Assembly (NCBI GenBank): GCA_964354345.1
Contig: CAYGZL010000023.1
Coordinates: forward strand, 62,001-126,000
From: CAYGZL01 sp964354345
GTDB lineage: Bacteria > Chloroflexota > Anaerolineae > Anaerolineales > UBA4823
Length of the DNA stretch: 64,000 bases
Reading direction: 5' to 3'
The position numbers and the translations under genes were made by a program. Below are positions 26,191 to 33,948 of the stretch, one piece after another. The notes under the pieces were generated by a model. It did not search any database and had not been told where the DNA came from. It worked only from the letters and a program-made list of their open reading frames with translations. Each line of letters starts with the position of its first letter. The first letter of the stretch is position 1.

Positions 26191-26492
26191 TCCAGGAGAG
26201 GGTCGTCCGGAGAGTAATCAATCACATACTGATCTGGACCGTGCCTTAAATTATCCAACCGGCTACGTAGCCGGATAACCTCTTTGTGCTCTTCCAACAG
26301 CATCGCCAGCAGAAAGACCTCAAAGGGCAGGGCATGGGCGGCGTAAGCCGCGGCAGCAAGGTGCTGTTGGGCGCTGCTGAGCAGTTCATCCAGAGCTTTC
26401 TGATCGCTGCGCCGCAGGGCGCGCCGAAAGCGCGCCAGCGAGGCCTGTTCTTCATGAAAGACTTGCGTGATGGAGGGAACTGTGCGACCCAT
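26187..26492 (-). CDS. Small helical protein of unknown function in the polymerase-like cassette
   Basis: A 101-residue protein that I do not recognise. It is predicted to be nearly all helix, rich in Ala, Leu, Arg and Glu, with heptad-like stretches (FHEEQASLARFRRALRRSD and EVFLLAMLLEEHKEVIRL) that could form a coiled coil or a helical bundle. The C-terminal tail is acidic (DYSPDDPLLE). It shares an ATGA stop/start overlap with the polymerase-like gene and lies 12 bases after the RecA-fold gene, so all three are almost certainly co-expressed and probably form one complex. There is no zinc motif or DNA-binding motif that I can name. Confidence 0.7.
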   Translation of the reverse strand: MGRTVPSITQVFHEEQASLARFRRALRRSDQKALDELLSSAQQHLAAAAYAAHALPFEVFLLAMLLEEHKEVIRLRSRLDNLRHGPDQYVIDYSPDDPLLE

Positions 26493-26504
26493 ACTTTTTC
26501 TCCT

Positions 26505-27053
26505 CTACAACAACGGCATTTGAGCTGATTGATCTGGAGGCTCTTCAAAACGCCAGACTTGGTCAGCAGTCTCTTCTAACAGCTTCAGAAACTCGCTGGC
26601 TGGCTTGCTGGGCCGCAATCGTTCACTCATGATGATAGCAGCGGTCTGGCTCAGGCGCTGCAGTTGAATCAGGCAACTCCGCAGCAGCCGCTGCCGCTCG
26701 CTGATATTCACGCTTTCATCAAAGAAAGTTTCCAGCAAATTCATGATCACCCGAGGAACTGGCGTGGCAGTGTTCTTGGCCGCAGCAATTTGGGTGGCGA
26801 TCAACCGCTCCATCTGGTAGCAAGTGAAGCCCCGAGCGATTTGGATGCGCTGCAAGGCAGCCAGCGAGATTTCCTGCTGGTGCACCAATCGTGCGACCTG
26901 GTAAGCATCGAAGGAGTTGCCGCCGTCCAGGATAAGTACTTCCCCGCGCAATGCCAGTCGAGTAACTAATTGGTTGATCAGGGTTGCCAACGCAGCTCGC
27001 GGCGCGATAACCAGGTGAAGTTGAGGGGTAGAGAGTTCAATGGCGGTATTCAT
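26505..27053 (-). CDS. RecA/RadA-fold protein without a P-loop
   Basis: A 182-residue protein that reads like the core of a RecA/RadA ATPase: strand LHLVIAP, helix ATLINQLVTRLAL, strand EVLILDGGNSFDAYQVARLV, then RIQIARGFTCYQMERLI and a late strand AAIIMSE. In active relatives the loop after the first strand is GxxxxGKT; here it is APRAALATL, with no glycine-lysine, so ATP hydrolysis is unlikely. The aromatic/acidic C-terminus (VWRFEEPPD) and a final QMPLL could mediate partner binding. It is the first gene of the polymerase-like cassette. A predicted promoter would place the transcription start at the ATG itself, so the message may be leaderless. Confidence 0.65.
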   Translation of the reverse strand: MNTAIELSTPQLHLVIAPRAALATLINQLVTRLALRGEVLILDGGNSFDAYQVARLVHQQEISLAALQRIQIARGFTCYQMERLIATQIAAAKNTATPVPRVIMNLLETFFDESVNISERQRLLRSCLIQLQRLSQTAAIIMSERLRPSKPASEFLKLLEETADQVWRFEEPPDQSAQMPLL

Positions 27054-27059
27054 GACTAC

Positions 27060-27088
27060 AGCATAGCTTTCTTTTGAAGCTTGCGCAA
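27060..27088 (-). promoter_or_regulatory. Predicted promoter of the polymerase-like cassette
   Basis: On the minus strand TTGCGC (27083-27088) and TATGCT (27060-27065) are 17 bases apart. The expected start site coincides with the ATG at 27053, so the message would be leaderless. The -35 is weak, which suits a regulated promoter. Confidence 0.35.
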
Positions 27089-27097
27089 TCCCCTATT

Positions 27098-27152
27098 GGG
27101 TGATTTGAACAGGGTGAATCATGGTATCACCCACCGGGTGATCCACCGGTGG
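27098..27152. repeat. GGGTGA half-site array and two palindromes upstream of the cassette
   Basis: GGGTGA occurs in direct orientation at 27098-27103, 27112-27117 and 27136-27141 and inverted at 27127-27132. The last two form a perfect hairpin ATCACCC-acc-GGGTGAT (27126-27142), followed directly by the palindrome CCACCGGTGG (27143-27152). The array is just upstream of the predicted -35 box, so it may be an operator; it could also act as a weak terminator after the stress-protein gene. Confidence 0.5.
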
Positions 27153-27210
27153 CGTCTGATATGATGTTATCCCCCACAGCCTGGTATTACGGTTCCGCTG
27201 GTGGTTGTGT

Positions 27211-28116
27211 TTACTTGACGACCAGCACCGAGCATTCCGCGTAGTGAACCAGTTTGCGCGAGACGCTGCCCAGCAACCAGCCCCGCACCGGGCTAAGGCC
27301 ACGTGAACCGGCGACGATGAGATCGATATGGTATTTTTTGGCGAACTCGAGGATTTCAGTGGCAGCGTCGCCACGCAACAATTCACTCTTAGCCGCCAGG
27401 CCAGCTTGTTGTAGATCCTTTTGTGTCTGTTCAAGTAAAGCCCGGCCCTGGTTTTCCTCCTCCTCCATCATCGCCTTCTCGGTTTCGGTATCGGGGAGGT
27501 AAGTCAGCATATATTCCGGTCCCATCGGCCAGGCACGGGTTATTCGTTCTGGGGAAAGAACTGGAGGTAAGATATGGACGAGGTAAAGCTCAATCCCGAC
27601 TGGGAGTGGGAATGGCGCTTGTTGAGTGGTTCCCGCCAGATATTCCAGGGCATGTTGGCTGTGAACTGAGCCGTCCGTGACCAGTAGAATCCGTTTGAGG
27701 CCGATGTAGGGTGCCCGGACGATCAAGACTGGGTGATCGGCATATTCAACCACTTGCTGCGCCACTCCGCCGAGTAAGATACTCAACGTCGAGCGTAGAC
27801 CTTTGGCGCCCATTACAATTAGATCCGGGTTGTTCAGTTGGGCGAACTCAATTAAAACCTCAGCGGGGTAACCAAGACGCAGTTCGGATTGAGCGATTAA
27901 GTCTTTGTCTTGCAGGAGTTTTTGGGCCTGGTCAAGAGCAGCCTGAAGCACGGCGTGGTTGGATGATTCGCGGGGGGTTAACACACCCAAGATCGTTATG
28001 CTACTATCTTTCGGTAGGGGAAGATCGCCGATTAGTGCTGCGGCAGCCAGTGAATGTTGTGAGCCATCATCGGCCAGTAATATTTGTAGAGGTCTTGATG
28101 GTTTTTGAGTATTCAT
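27211..28116 (-). CDS. Tandem universal stress protein (two UspA domains)
   Basis: A 301-residue cytoplasmic protein of two UspA domains (about residues 8-140 and 158-301). Each ends with the ATP-binding pattern G-2x-G-9x-G(S/T): GAKGLRSTLSILLGG in the first and GSRGLSPVRGWLLGS in the second. Such proteins bind ATP and help cells survive starvation, oxidation or DNA damage. The first domain starts QILLADDGSQHSLAAA and the second KRILLVTDGSVHSQHALEYL, both with the nucleotide-contacting Asp. Its start overlaps the stop of the Lon-like protease gene by four bases, so the two are co-translated. Confidence 0.93.
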   Translation of the reverse strand: MNTQKPSRPLQILLADDGSQHSLAAAALIGDLPLPKDSSITILGVLTPRESSNHAVLQAALDQAQKLLQDKDLIAQSELRLGYPAEVLIEFAQLNNPDLIVMGAKGLRSTLSILLGGVAQQVVEYADHPVLIVRAPYIGLKRILLVTDGSVHSQHALEYLAGTTQQAPFPLPVGIELYLVHILPPVLSPERITRAWPMGPEYMLTYLPDTETEKAMMEEEENQGRALLEQTQKDLQQAGLAAKSELLRGDAATEILEFAKKYHIDLIVAGSRGLSPVRGWLLGSVSRKLVHYAECSVLVVK

Positions 28117-30665
28117 CCTTCACCTCCTGGCTCGGGCGATGTTTCTGTTCGGAGTTCTTGATTTTCCTCGGGAGGAGAATCCGGGATTGGATGGTTTTCT
28201 TTTCCCGAGGTTTCTATTATTTTGTTAAACTCGGTCAGTCGCTTGGTGACAGCATGGTTGAAGGTGCCGATTGGATATGAGCCGTCTGCCTGTTGGGTAC
28301 CCACTGGCAGGCCGGTTAACAACTCCAGGCCTTCGTTCAAGCTGACAATTGGCCAGATATGAAACTGACCCGCCGCGACTGCCTCGATCACCTCACGGCG
28401 AAGCATCAGATTGGGTTGGTTGGCAGCCGGGATGAGTACACCTTGTTCGCCGGTCAGACTTTTGGTCCGGCACACATTGAAAAAGCCCTCGATTTTTTCG
28501 TTTATCCCCCCAATTGCTTGAATTTCTCCTAATTGATTGATTGATCCCGTTATAGCAAGATCTTGACGGAGAGCAACCCCGGCTATCGCTGACAACAAGG
28601 CAAACAGCTCAGCAGCGGAGGCACTGTCTCCTTCAACCTCGTCATAAGATTGCTCAAATGTCAGGCTGGCTGATAGGTTTACGGGTTGAGTCCTTCCATA
28701 TTGCCCATACAAGTAACCGCTCAATATCAACACACCCTTCGTATGGATCGGGCCAGCCAGTCGAGCCTGGCGTTCGATGTCAATTATCCCCCCACGACCT
28801 GGAAAGACAGTCGCAGTAACCCGGCTGGGACGTCCGAATGAGTAATCACCCAGGAAGAGCACGGATAAGGCATTGATTTGACCGATCGTTCGCCCGGTGG
28901 TGGATATCAGCAGGACATCCTGAGCAATCATTTCGTGCAGGCGTTCCTCAATCAGGTTACTCCGATAAATGCTTTCATCAATGGCGCGTTGTACAGCAGT
29001 TGCATCGACAATAATCGGTGTACCGTCAGCCTGGGTATGGTTGTTGGAATGACGGTTGGGGTTGGCCTGCTGAGACGCCCAATAGGCAGACTCACGTACC
29101 AGGTCAGATATTTTACCGAAGCGGGTGGAGAGCTTGTGTTGATCTTCTGCCAGGCGCGAGCTGAACTCGATCAACCGGGCGATCGCTTGACAATTAAAAG
29201 GGGGAAGGTGATTATCTTCAACAACAGATTTAACGAATAAGCCGTATTCATACTCAGTATCTGAGTTACGCTCCATAATCGTAGTAAATTCGGCGCGCAC
29301 TTTAAATAACTTACGGAAATCTTCATCGTAAGCGCTAAGCAGGTAATAGAGTAAGGGTGTGCCGACCAGCACAACTTTAACATCCAAAGGGATGGGTTCG
29401 GGTTCCAGGGTTTCAGTACTTATGATACCGAGTTGGCTGCCAAGCTCGATAATACGGATCACTCCATCGCGTAAAACGCGTTTCACACCTTCCCAGGCGT
29501 AAGGATTTACCAGGAGGTCTCTGGCAGGTAGAATTAGATATCCGCCATTGGCGCGATGAAAAGCGCCTGCCTGAATCATGGTGAAATCAGTGCGGGTACC
29601 GCCCATGACAACGATGTGCTCAATCCGACCTAACAAGTCGTAATAAGCGGGTTGAGTTTCGACAATGACCGGTGCTCCTGGGCTGCTATGGTCAATTAGG
29701 ATATTGACCTCATACCGTTGGGTCCAATCAACCTCGTTTGGATTCAATGGCTGTTCAGCTGATTCTCGTGGGTGAAAATTCGTGGGGTTGCGTAAGATAT
29801 CCTCTTCTACTTGCTCGAGGTAATGAATTACATGAGGGAGATCAGAATATTTAGCCTTGAGTGTGTCTAGCAACGGTTTTACGTGAAATAGAACAGTCTG
29901 GCGGTTTAAATAATTAAGCCTCTCGGAGGCAGACCGACTCATTTCGCGAATGCATTCCAGGCTTTTTTCAACCTCCTCGCTTAACTTAATCTTAAGCTCT
30001 TCGAGTTTAAGACGCTGTTCTTCATTCAAACTCTCTATTTCTTCAGCTGTCAAAGGTTTTCCCTGAACACCAGGTGTTAGTACAATACCGAACGGAGTCC
30101 GGGCAATGATAAATTTATATTTTTCAACGAACTCTTGTAATCGCGTAAATTCCGTATCCTGATTTTTCTTCAAATCGGAGACTAATTGGTCTCGAGCATG
30201 TGTATACTCATCACTATCGAAGGCACGAGGTATCTCATGTTGGCAGTGACCGATTAACTTCTTAATATCTTCACGAAACTCTATTGCCCGGCCAGCAGGT
30301 AAATGCAATGCGCGTGGATTGCGTGGATTCTCGAAATTGTTGACATAACACCAATCATCGGGGGTGAGCTCATTTGTGGCTTTTCGTTGCAAATATCGCA
30401 GGCTGAGAGTAGTGCGACCGGAGGCAGGTAATCCAAGAACAAAAATGTTGTAACCTGGTCCAGCAACTTCGCTGCCCAGCTCCAAAGCACGTAAGGCCCG
30501 GGGTTGACCGATCACATTCTGTAAAACCGGTAACTCATCAGTAGTCTGAAACCCGAAATTTTCCGGATCGCATCGACGGCATAATTGTTCAGGAAGCAAT
30601 TCGAGGGGGCGGATTAAGCGATTGTTCGCTTCTCCCTTTGAGGCTTCTTTAGATTTTTTTGTCAT
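28113..30665 (-). CDS. LonB-like ATP-dependent protease (AAA plus Ser-Lys dyad)
   Basis: An 850-residue protease of the bacterial LonB/LonC-like type. The N-terminus has NVIGQPRALRALELGSEV and a degenerate P-loop FVLGLPASGRTTL in which Lys is replaced by Arg. A long helical insertion follows (about residues 120-290), then the second ATPase part and the C-terminal Lon protease domain. The catalytic Ser is in EGDSASAAELFALLSAI (about 681-683) and the catalytic Lys in GGINEKIEG (Lys724). It should degrade unfolded or regulatory proteins. AAAGGAGG before the ATG at 30663-30665 decides the start over an earlier in-frame one. A good promoter lies directly upstream, and the universal stress gene is coupled behind it. 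Confidence 0.85.
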   Translation of the reverse strand: MTKKSKEASKGEANNRLIRPLELLPEQLCRRCDPENFGFQTTDELPVLQNVIGQPRALRALELGSEVAGPGYNIFVLGLPASGRTTLSLRYLQRKATNELTPDDWCYVNNFENPRNPRALHLPAGRAIEFREDIKKLIGHCQHEIPRAFDSDEYTHARDQLVSDLKKNQDTEFTRLQEFVEKYKFIIARTPFGIVLTPGVQGKPLTAEEIESLNEEQRLKLEELKIKLSEEVEKSLECIREMSRSASERLNYLNRQTVLFHVKPLLDTLKAKYSDLPHVIHYLEQVEEDILRNPTNFHPRESAEQPLNPNEVDWTQRYEVNILIDHSSPGAPVIVETQPAYYDLLGRIEHIVVMGGTRTDFTMIQAGAFHRANGGYLILPARDLLVNPYAWEGVKRVLRDGVIRIIELGSQLGIISTETLEPEPIPLDVKVVLVGTPLLYYLLSAYDEDFRKLFKVRAEFTTIMERNSDTEYEYGLFVKSVVEDNHLPPFNCQAIARLIEFSSRLAEDQHKLSTRFGKISDLVRESAYWASQQANPNRHSNNHTQADGTPIIVDATAVQRAIDESIYRSNLIEERLHEMIAQDVLLISTTGRTIGQINALSVLFLGDYSFGRPSRVTATVFPGRGGIIDIERQARLAGPIHTKGVLILSGYLYGQYGRTQPVNLSASLTFEQSYDEVEGDSASAAELFALLSAIAGVALRQDLAITGSINQLGEIQAIGGINEKIEGFFNVCRTKSLTGEQGVLIPAANQPNLMLRREVIEAVAAGQFHIWPIVSLNEGLELLTGLPVGTQQADGSYPIGTFNHAVTKRLTEFNKIIETSGKENHPIPDSPPEENQELRTETSPEPGGEG

Positions 30666-30687
30666 TGAATCCTCCTTTCGTGTATTC

Positions 30688-30716
30688 AGTGTACAGGAAT
30701 CCTTTCTGAGAGTCAA
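30688..30716 (-). promoter_or_regulatory. Predicted sigma-70 promoter of the LonB-usp pair
   Basis: TTGACT (30711-30716) and TACACT (30688-30693) are separated by 17 bases on the minus strand. The start site would fall near 30681, leaving a short leader carrying AAAGGAGG. This is among the best vegetative promoter matches I found in the window. Confidence 0.6.
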
Positions 30717-30723
30717 TTACCAG

Positions 30724-30729
30724 TATAAT
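30724..30729 (+). promoter_or_regulatory. Possible -10 box of the acyltransferase gene
   Basis: TATAAT at 30724-30729 lies 36 bases before the GTG start of the acyltransferase, divergent from the LonB promoter. The -35 region is poor (CCTTTC), so this is a weak prediction. Confidence 0.35.
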
Positions 30730-30764
30730 AAATAATTCATAATTAATCCAATCTGAGGTACATT

Positions 30765-31667
30765 GTGAATTTACAAACAGTTATTAACAGTCGCTTTGGC
30801 GTGAGTCTTGCTATGGGTTTATGCCGGATACTACCTCCTAGAATGGGTTATCGTTTCGCATATTTTCTAGCAGATCGAATATCTGGTAAGCGACAAGTGA
30901 GGATAGTCAGAGCCACGCGATCAAACCAATGGGTGGTAGCGGACGAGAAAATTTCTATGAAGGCGCTTAATCAGCTTGTCAGCCAAACTTTTCGTAACGC
31001 GGCATACTCGATTTATAACCTGTATCACCACCTTGGACAATCTGAAAAGTTTCAGGCTTTGATTGCTGATACGACTCACCTGGATGAAATAATCACCCAT
31101 AGCCAAAAAAAAGATCAAGGGTTAATTATCGCCGGCACGCATCTAGGAAACTTTGATTTGGTATCTCATGCGGCTGCTTTGCGGGGCATAAAGATGATTG
31201 GGCTCGGTTGGCACCAACCTGGAGGTGGCTATCGCCTCCAGAACAGGTTGCGGAGGAAAATTGGTTTCGATGTTTACCCTGCCTCGCTAGCTTCCATTCG
31301 CATGGCTGTCGATTGGTTGCGAGAAAAAGGAACTCTGATTACCGGGCTTGACCGACCGGTGCCCGAATCAAAATACCACCCAAGGTTTTTCAATCGCCCA
31401 GCAGCATTACCGGTGATACATATCCAATTAGCGCTTAAAACGCACACTCCAGTTGTTGTCGTCGGATCAAGATTGCTTCCGGATGGAAAATATATGATTG
31501 AATTTTCAGATCCGGTTGTAATGGAAACAATCTCTGATCGAATTCGTGAACTGATCTATAACGCTGAACGATGTCTGGTTATTGCAGAAAATTTTATCCG
31601 TCAGACGCCTGATCAATGGTCGATGTTCTATCCGGTGTGGCCAGAAGTCCTTGACCAAATAACATAA
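30765..31667 (+). CDS. Lysophospholipid / phosphatidylinositol-mannoside-type acyltransferase (LpxL-HtrB fold)
   Basis: A 300-residue membrane-associated acyltransferase. The HxxxxD catalytic motif is in IIAGTHLGNFDLVSHAA (about residues 127-132), followed by LITGLDRPVPESKYHPRFF, which matches the glycolipid-binding segment of LpxL/PatA-type enzymes. These enzymes move a fatty acyl chain onto a glycolipid or lysophospholipid. Lipid A is not expected in Chloroflexota, so a phospholipid or glycolipid acceptor is more likely. GAGGT lies five bases before the GTG start. A PBP lipoprotein gene follows on the same strand after 40 bases, tying the gene loosely to envelope synthesis. Confidence 0.8.
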   Translation: MNLQTVINSRFGVSLAMGLCRILPPRMGYRFAYFLADRISGKRQVRIVRATRSNQWVVADEKISMKALNQLVSQTFRNAAYSIYNLYHHLGQSEKFQALIADTTHLDEIITHSQKKDQGLIIAGTHLGNFDLVSHAAALRGIKMIGLGWHQPGGGYRLQNRLRRKIGFDVYPASLASIRMAVDWLREKGTLITGLDRPVPESKYHPRFFNRPAALPVIHIQLALKTHTPVVVVGSRLLPDGKYMIEFSDPVVMETISDRIRELIYNAERCLVIAENFIRQTPDQWSMFYPVWPEVLDQIT

Positions 31668-31707
31668 GGATTTGCCACCCGCCCTAAAATCGTTTATCAT
31701 TGTTCTT

Positions 31708-33948
31708 ATGTTTCGGCAGTTAATCGCGAGGATCATTCTTATACTTGTATTCACCTGGTTGGTCGGGTGTTCTACGCCAACCAAGACGCAGATTGTACCT
31801 ACCGTTACTGATACCGTAACAATAGTACTACCATCACCTGTAGTGCGTACGACACGGATTCCAGATGTTGAACAGGCTGCTCTTGTGTTTCTTGAGGGAT
31901 GGAAAAACGAAACCTACACGGATATGTATGGGGTACTAACTCTCCAGAGTCAAAAAAATGTCACCCAGGATAAATTTACCCAGCTTTACCAGAGTGTGTC
32001 AGACGAAGCTGCATTGAGTAATCTGGATTACCAGATCCTATCGAGTGAAATCAAGGAATCAGATCTGGCTGAAGTCAAGTACCGGGTGGTTCTGCATAGT
32101 TTTATGGTTGGAGACCTGACGCGTGAAATTTCGATGCCGTTAATGCTGGAAGAGGGTCAATGGCGGGTAAATTGGGATCAAACATTGATAATGCCCGAGC
32201 TGATTGAAGGTCGTAAACTGCGCATGGATTTCGAAATACCTCCACGTGCTGGAATCTTTGATAGTGACGGGAAACCGTTAGCAATTGATGCTGATGCCAT
32301 CGCAGTTGGTCTATATGCAGACTATGTCCGTCCGGATATACCTGAGGGTTTGGTGGGTCTTTTATCGCAATTTTCGGGGCTAGGTGCAGAGACGATTATA
32401 AATCGGATCGAGAACGCACCACCTGGCGGTTATCTCGCGCTAGGTCAAGTCCTCGCAGGCGAGTATCCTTATCTACTTAATGCTTTGTCCGGTTATGGGG
32501 CAGTGGTGGTCGGAAATTACCACGGTCGGTTTTATCCCCGGGATGGGATTGGTCCCCATCTGGTAGGTTATGTGAGCGCCATCCAGAAAGAAGAGCTATC
32601 TTCCTATCGCCGGCAGGGATACCGCAGCGATGAAAGCATCGGTCGAAAAGGGTTGGAAAAGTGGGGTGAACAGATCCTGAGTGGTAAAAACGGTGGGGCC
32701 TTATACGTGGTGGATGAGAAAGAAACACCCGTTGTTCAATTGGGAACAACGGAGTCCCAACCAGGTCAGGATATTACCACGACAATCGAAACAGATTTTC
32801 AATGGGGTGTACAAAAGGCGATCCAAGGTTTTCGTGGGGCGATTGTTGTCCTGGAACGCGATACCGGGAAGGTATTAGCCTTAGCCTCAACACCTGGTTT
32901 TGATCAGAACGGCTTCCAGACTGCGAATGTCAATTGGTCAGCACTACTGGGTGATATTACTTCGAACCCTGATATGCCCCAGTTCAATCGCGCGACACAG
33001 GGTCAATATCCTTTAGGTTCTGTTTTTAAGGTTGTAACTATATCTGCAGCCCTGAATAGTGGCAGGTTTACACCCGAATCAACCTATAATTGTGGTTATG
33101 ATTTCATAGAAGTGCCTGGTTTAATTTTGCATGATTGGACTTATGATCATTTTCTTCAAGATGGTTTCACTAAGCCGAGTGGAATGTTATCGTTACCGCA
33201 GGGATTAATCCGTTCCTGTAATCCTTATTTTTGGTATATGGGACTAGATTTATATAATGCCGGTCTAGCGCGCGCAGTCTCAGATATGGCGCGGGGTTTC
33301 GGTCTGGGAAGTTTTACGGGCTTAGAAGGTCTGGACGAGGAAGCAGGGAAGATTCCCGATCCTGGAAATCCTGTGGATGCTGTTAACCTGGCGATTGGAC
33401 AAGGTGACACACAGGTTACAGTATTGCAAGTGGCCGATTTCATGGCCGCCATTGGCAATGGAGGTACACTCTACCGACCTCAAATGATTGAACGCATTGG
33501 GTCGAAGGATAGTCCAACTTTTGTATTTACCCCCGCAGTTCGGGGTACCTTGCCTCTCAACAAAGAGTTACTCAAGGTAGTCCAGGATGCCATGCGGGGT
33601 GTTGTGATCAGTAAGACACCCCGTGGTACTGCGTATGATACCTTTGCCGGGTTCAGTATCCCGGTCGCAGGAAAGACGGGTACAGCAACGGCGGGGCCGG
33701 GATTGTTGCCGCATGCCTGGTTCGCCGGCTATACGATGGCAGAAAATAAAGACCGACCTGACATTGCTATTGCTGTTCTCATCGAAAATATTGGTGAGGG
33801 ATCTGATTATGCTGCACCAATCTTCCGTCGAGTGGTTGAGTATTATTTCAATGGTCATCCGCAACGTTTGTACCGCTGGGAAGCGGCGATCAATGTGACC
33901 AAGACACCCACACCCCTCGTTACTGAAACTCCCACTCCAGAACCTTGA
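31708..33948 (+). CDS. Penicillin-binding protein, transpeptidase class B, probable lipoprotein
   Basis: A 746-residue class B PBP. The N-terminal part (about 45-170) resembles the NTF2-like MecA_N domain, followed by a dimerisation domain starting PPRAGIFDSDGKPLAID and the transpeptidase domain from about 360. The active-site triad is SVFK in YPLGSVFKVVT, SCN in LIRSCNPYFWY and KTGT in VAGKTGTATAG. It would crosslink peptidoglycan outside the membrane. The start of the protein is a lipoprotein signal, with Cys21 in TWLVGC; class B PBPs are usually held by an uncleaved helix. A Thr-Pro-rich tail (TPTPLVTETPTPEP) ends the protein. The ATG at 31708 was preferred over a TTG 36 bases earlier because the signal sequence begins there. 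Confidence 0.9.
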   Translation: MFRQLIARIILILVFTWLVGCSTPTKTQIVPTVTDTVTIVLPSPVVRTTRIPDVEQAALVFLEGWKNETYTDMYGVLTLQSQKNVTQDKFTQLYQSVSDEAALSNLDYQILSSEIKESDLAEVKYRVVLHSFMVGDLTREISMPLMLEEGQWRVNWDQTLIMPELIEGRKLRMDFEIPPRAGIFDSDGKPLAIDADAIAVGLYADYVRPDIPEGLVGLLSQFSGLGAETIINRIENAPPGGYLALGQVLAGEYPYLLNALSGYGAVVVGNYHGRFYPRDGIGPHLVGYVSAIQKEELSSYRRQGYRSDESIGRKGLEKWGEQILSGKNGGALYVVDEKETPVVQLGTTESQPGQDITTTIETDFQWGVQKAIQGFRGAIVVLERDTGKVLALASTPGFDQNGFQTANVNWSALLGDITSNPDMPQFNRATQGQYPLGSVFKVVTISAALNSGRFTPESTYNCGYDFIEVPGLILHDWTYDHFLQDGFTKPSGMLSLPQGLIRSCNPYFWYMGLDLYNAGLARAVSDMARGFGLGSFTGLEGLDEEAGKIPDPGNPVDAVNLAIGQGDTQVTVLQVADFMAAIGNGGTLYRPQMIERIGSKDSPTFVFTPAVRGTLPLNKELLKVVQDAMRGVVISKTPRGTAYDTFAGFSIPVAGKTGTATAGPGLLPHAWFAGYTMAENKDRPDIAIAVLIENIGEGSDYAAPIFRRVVEYYFNGHPQRLYRWEAAINVTKTPTPLVTETPTPEP

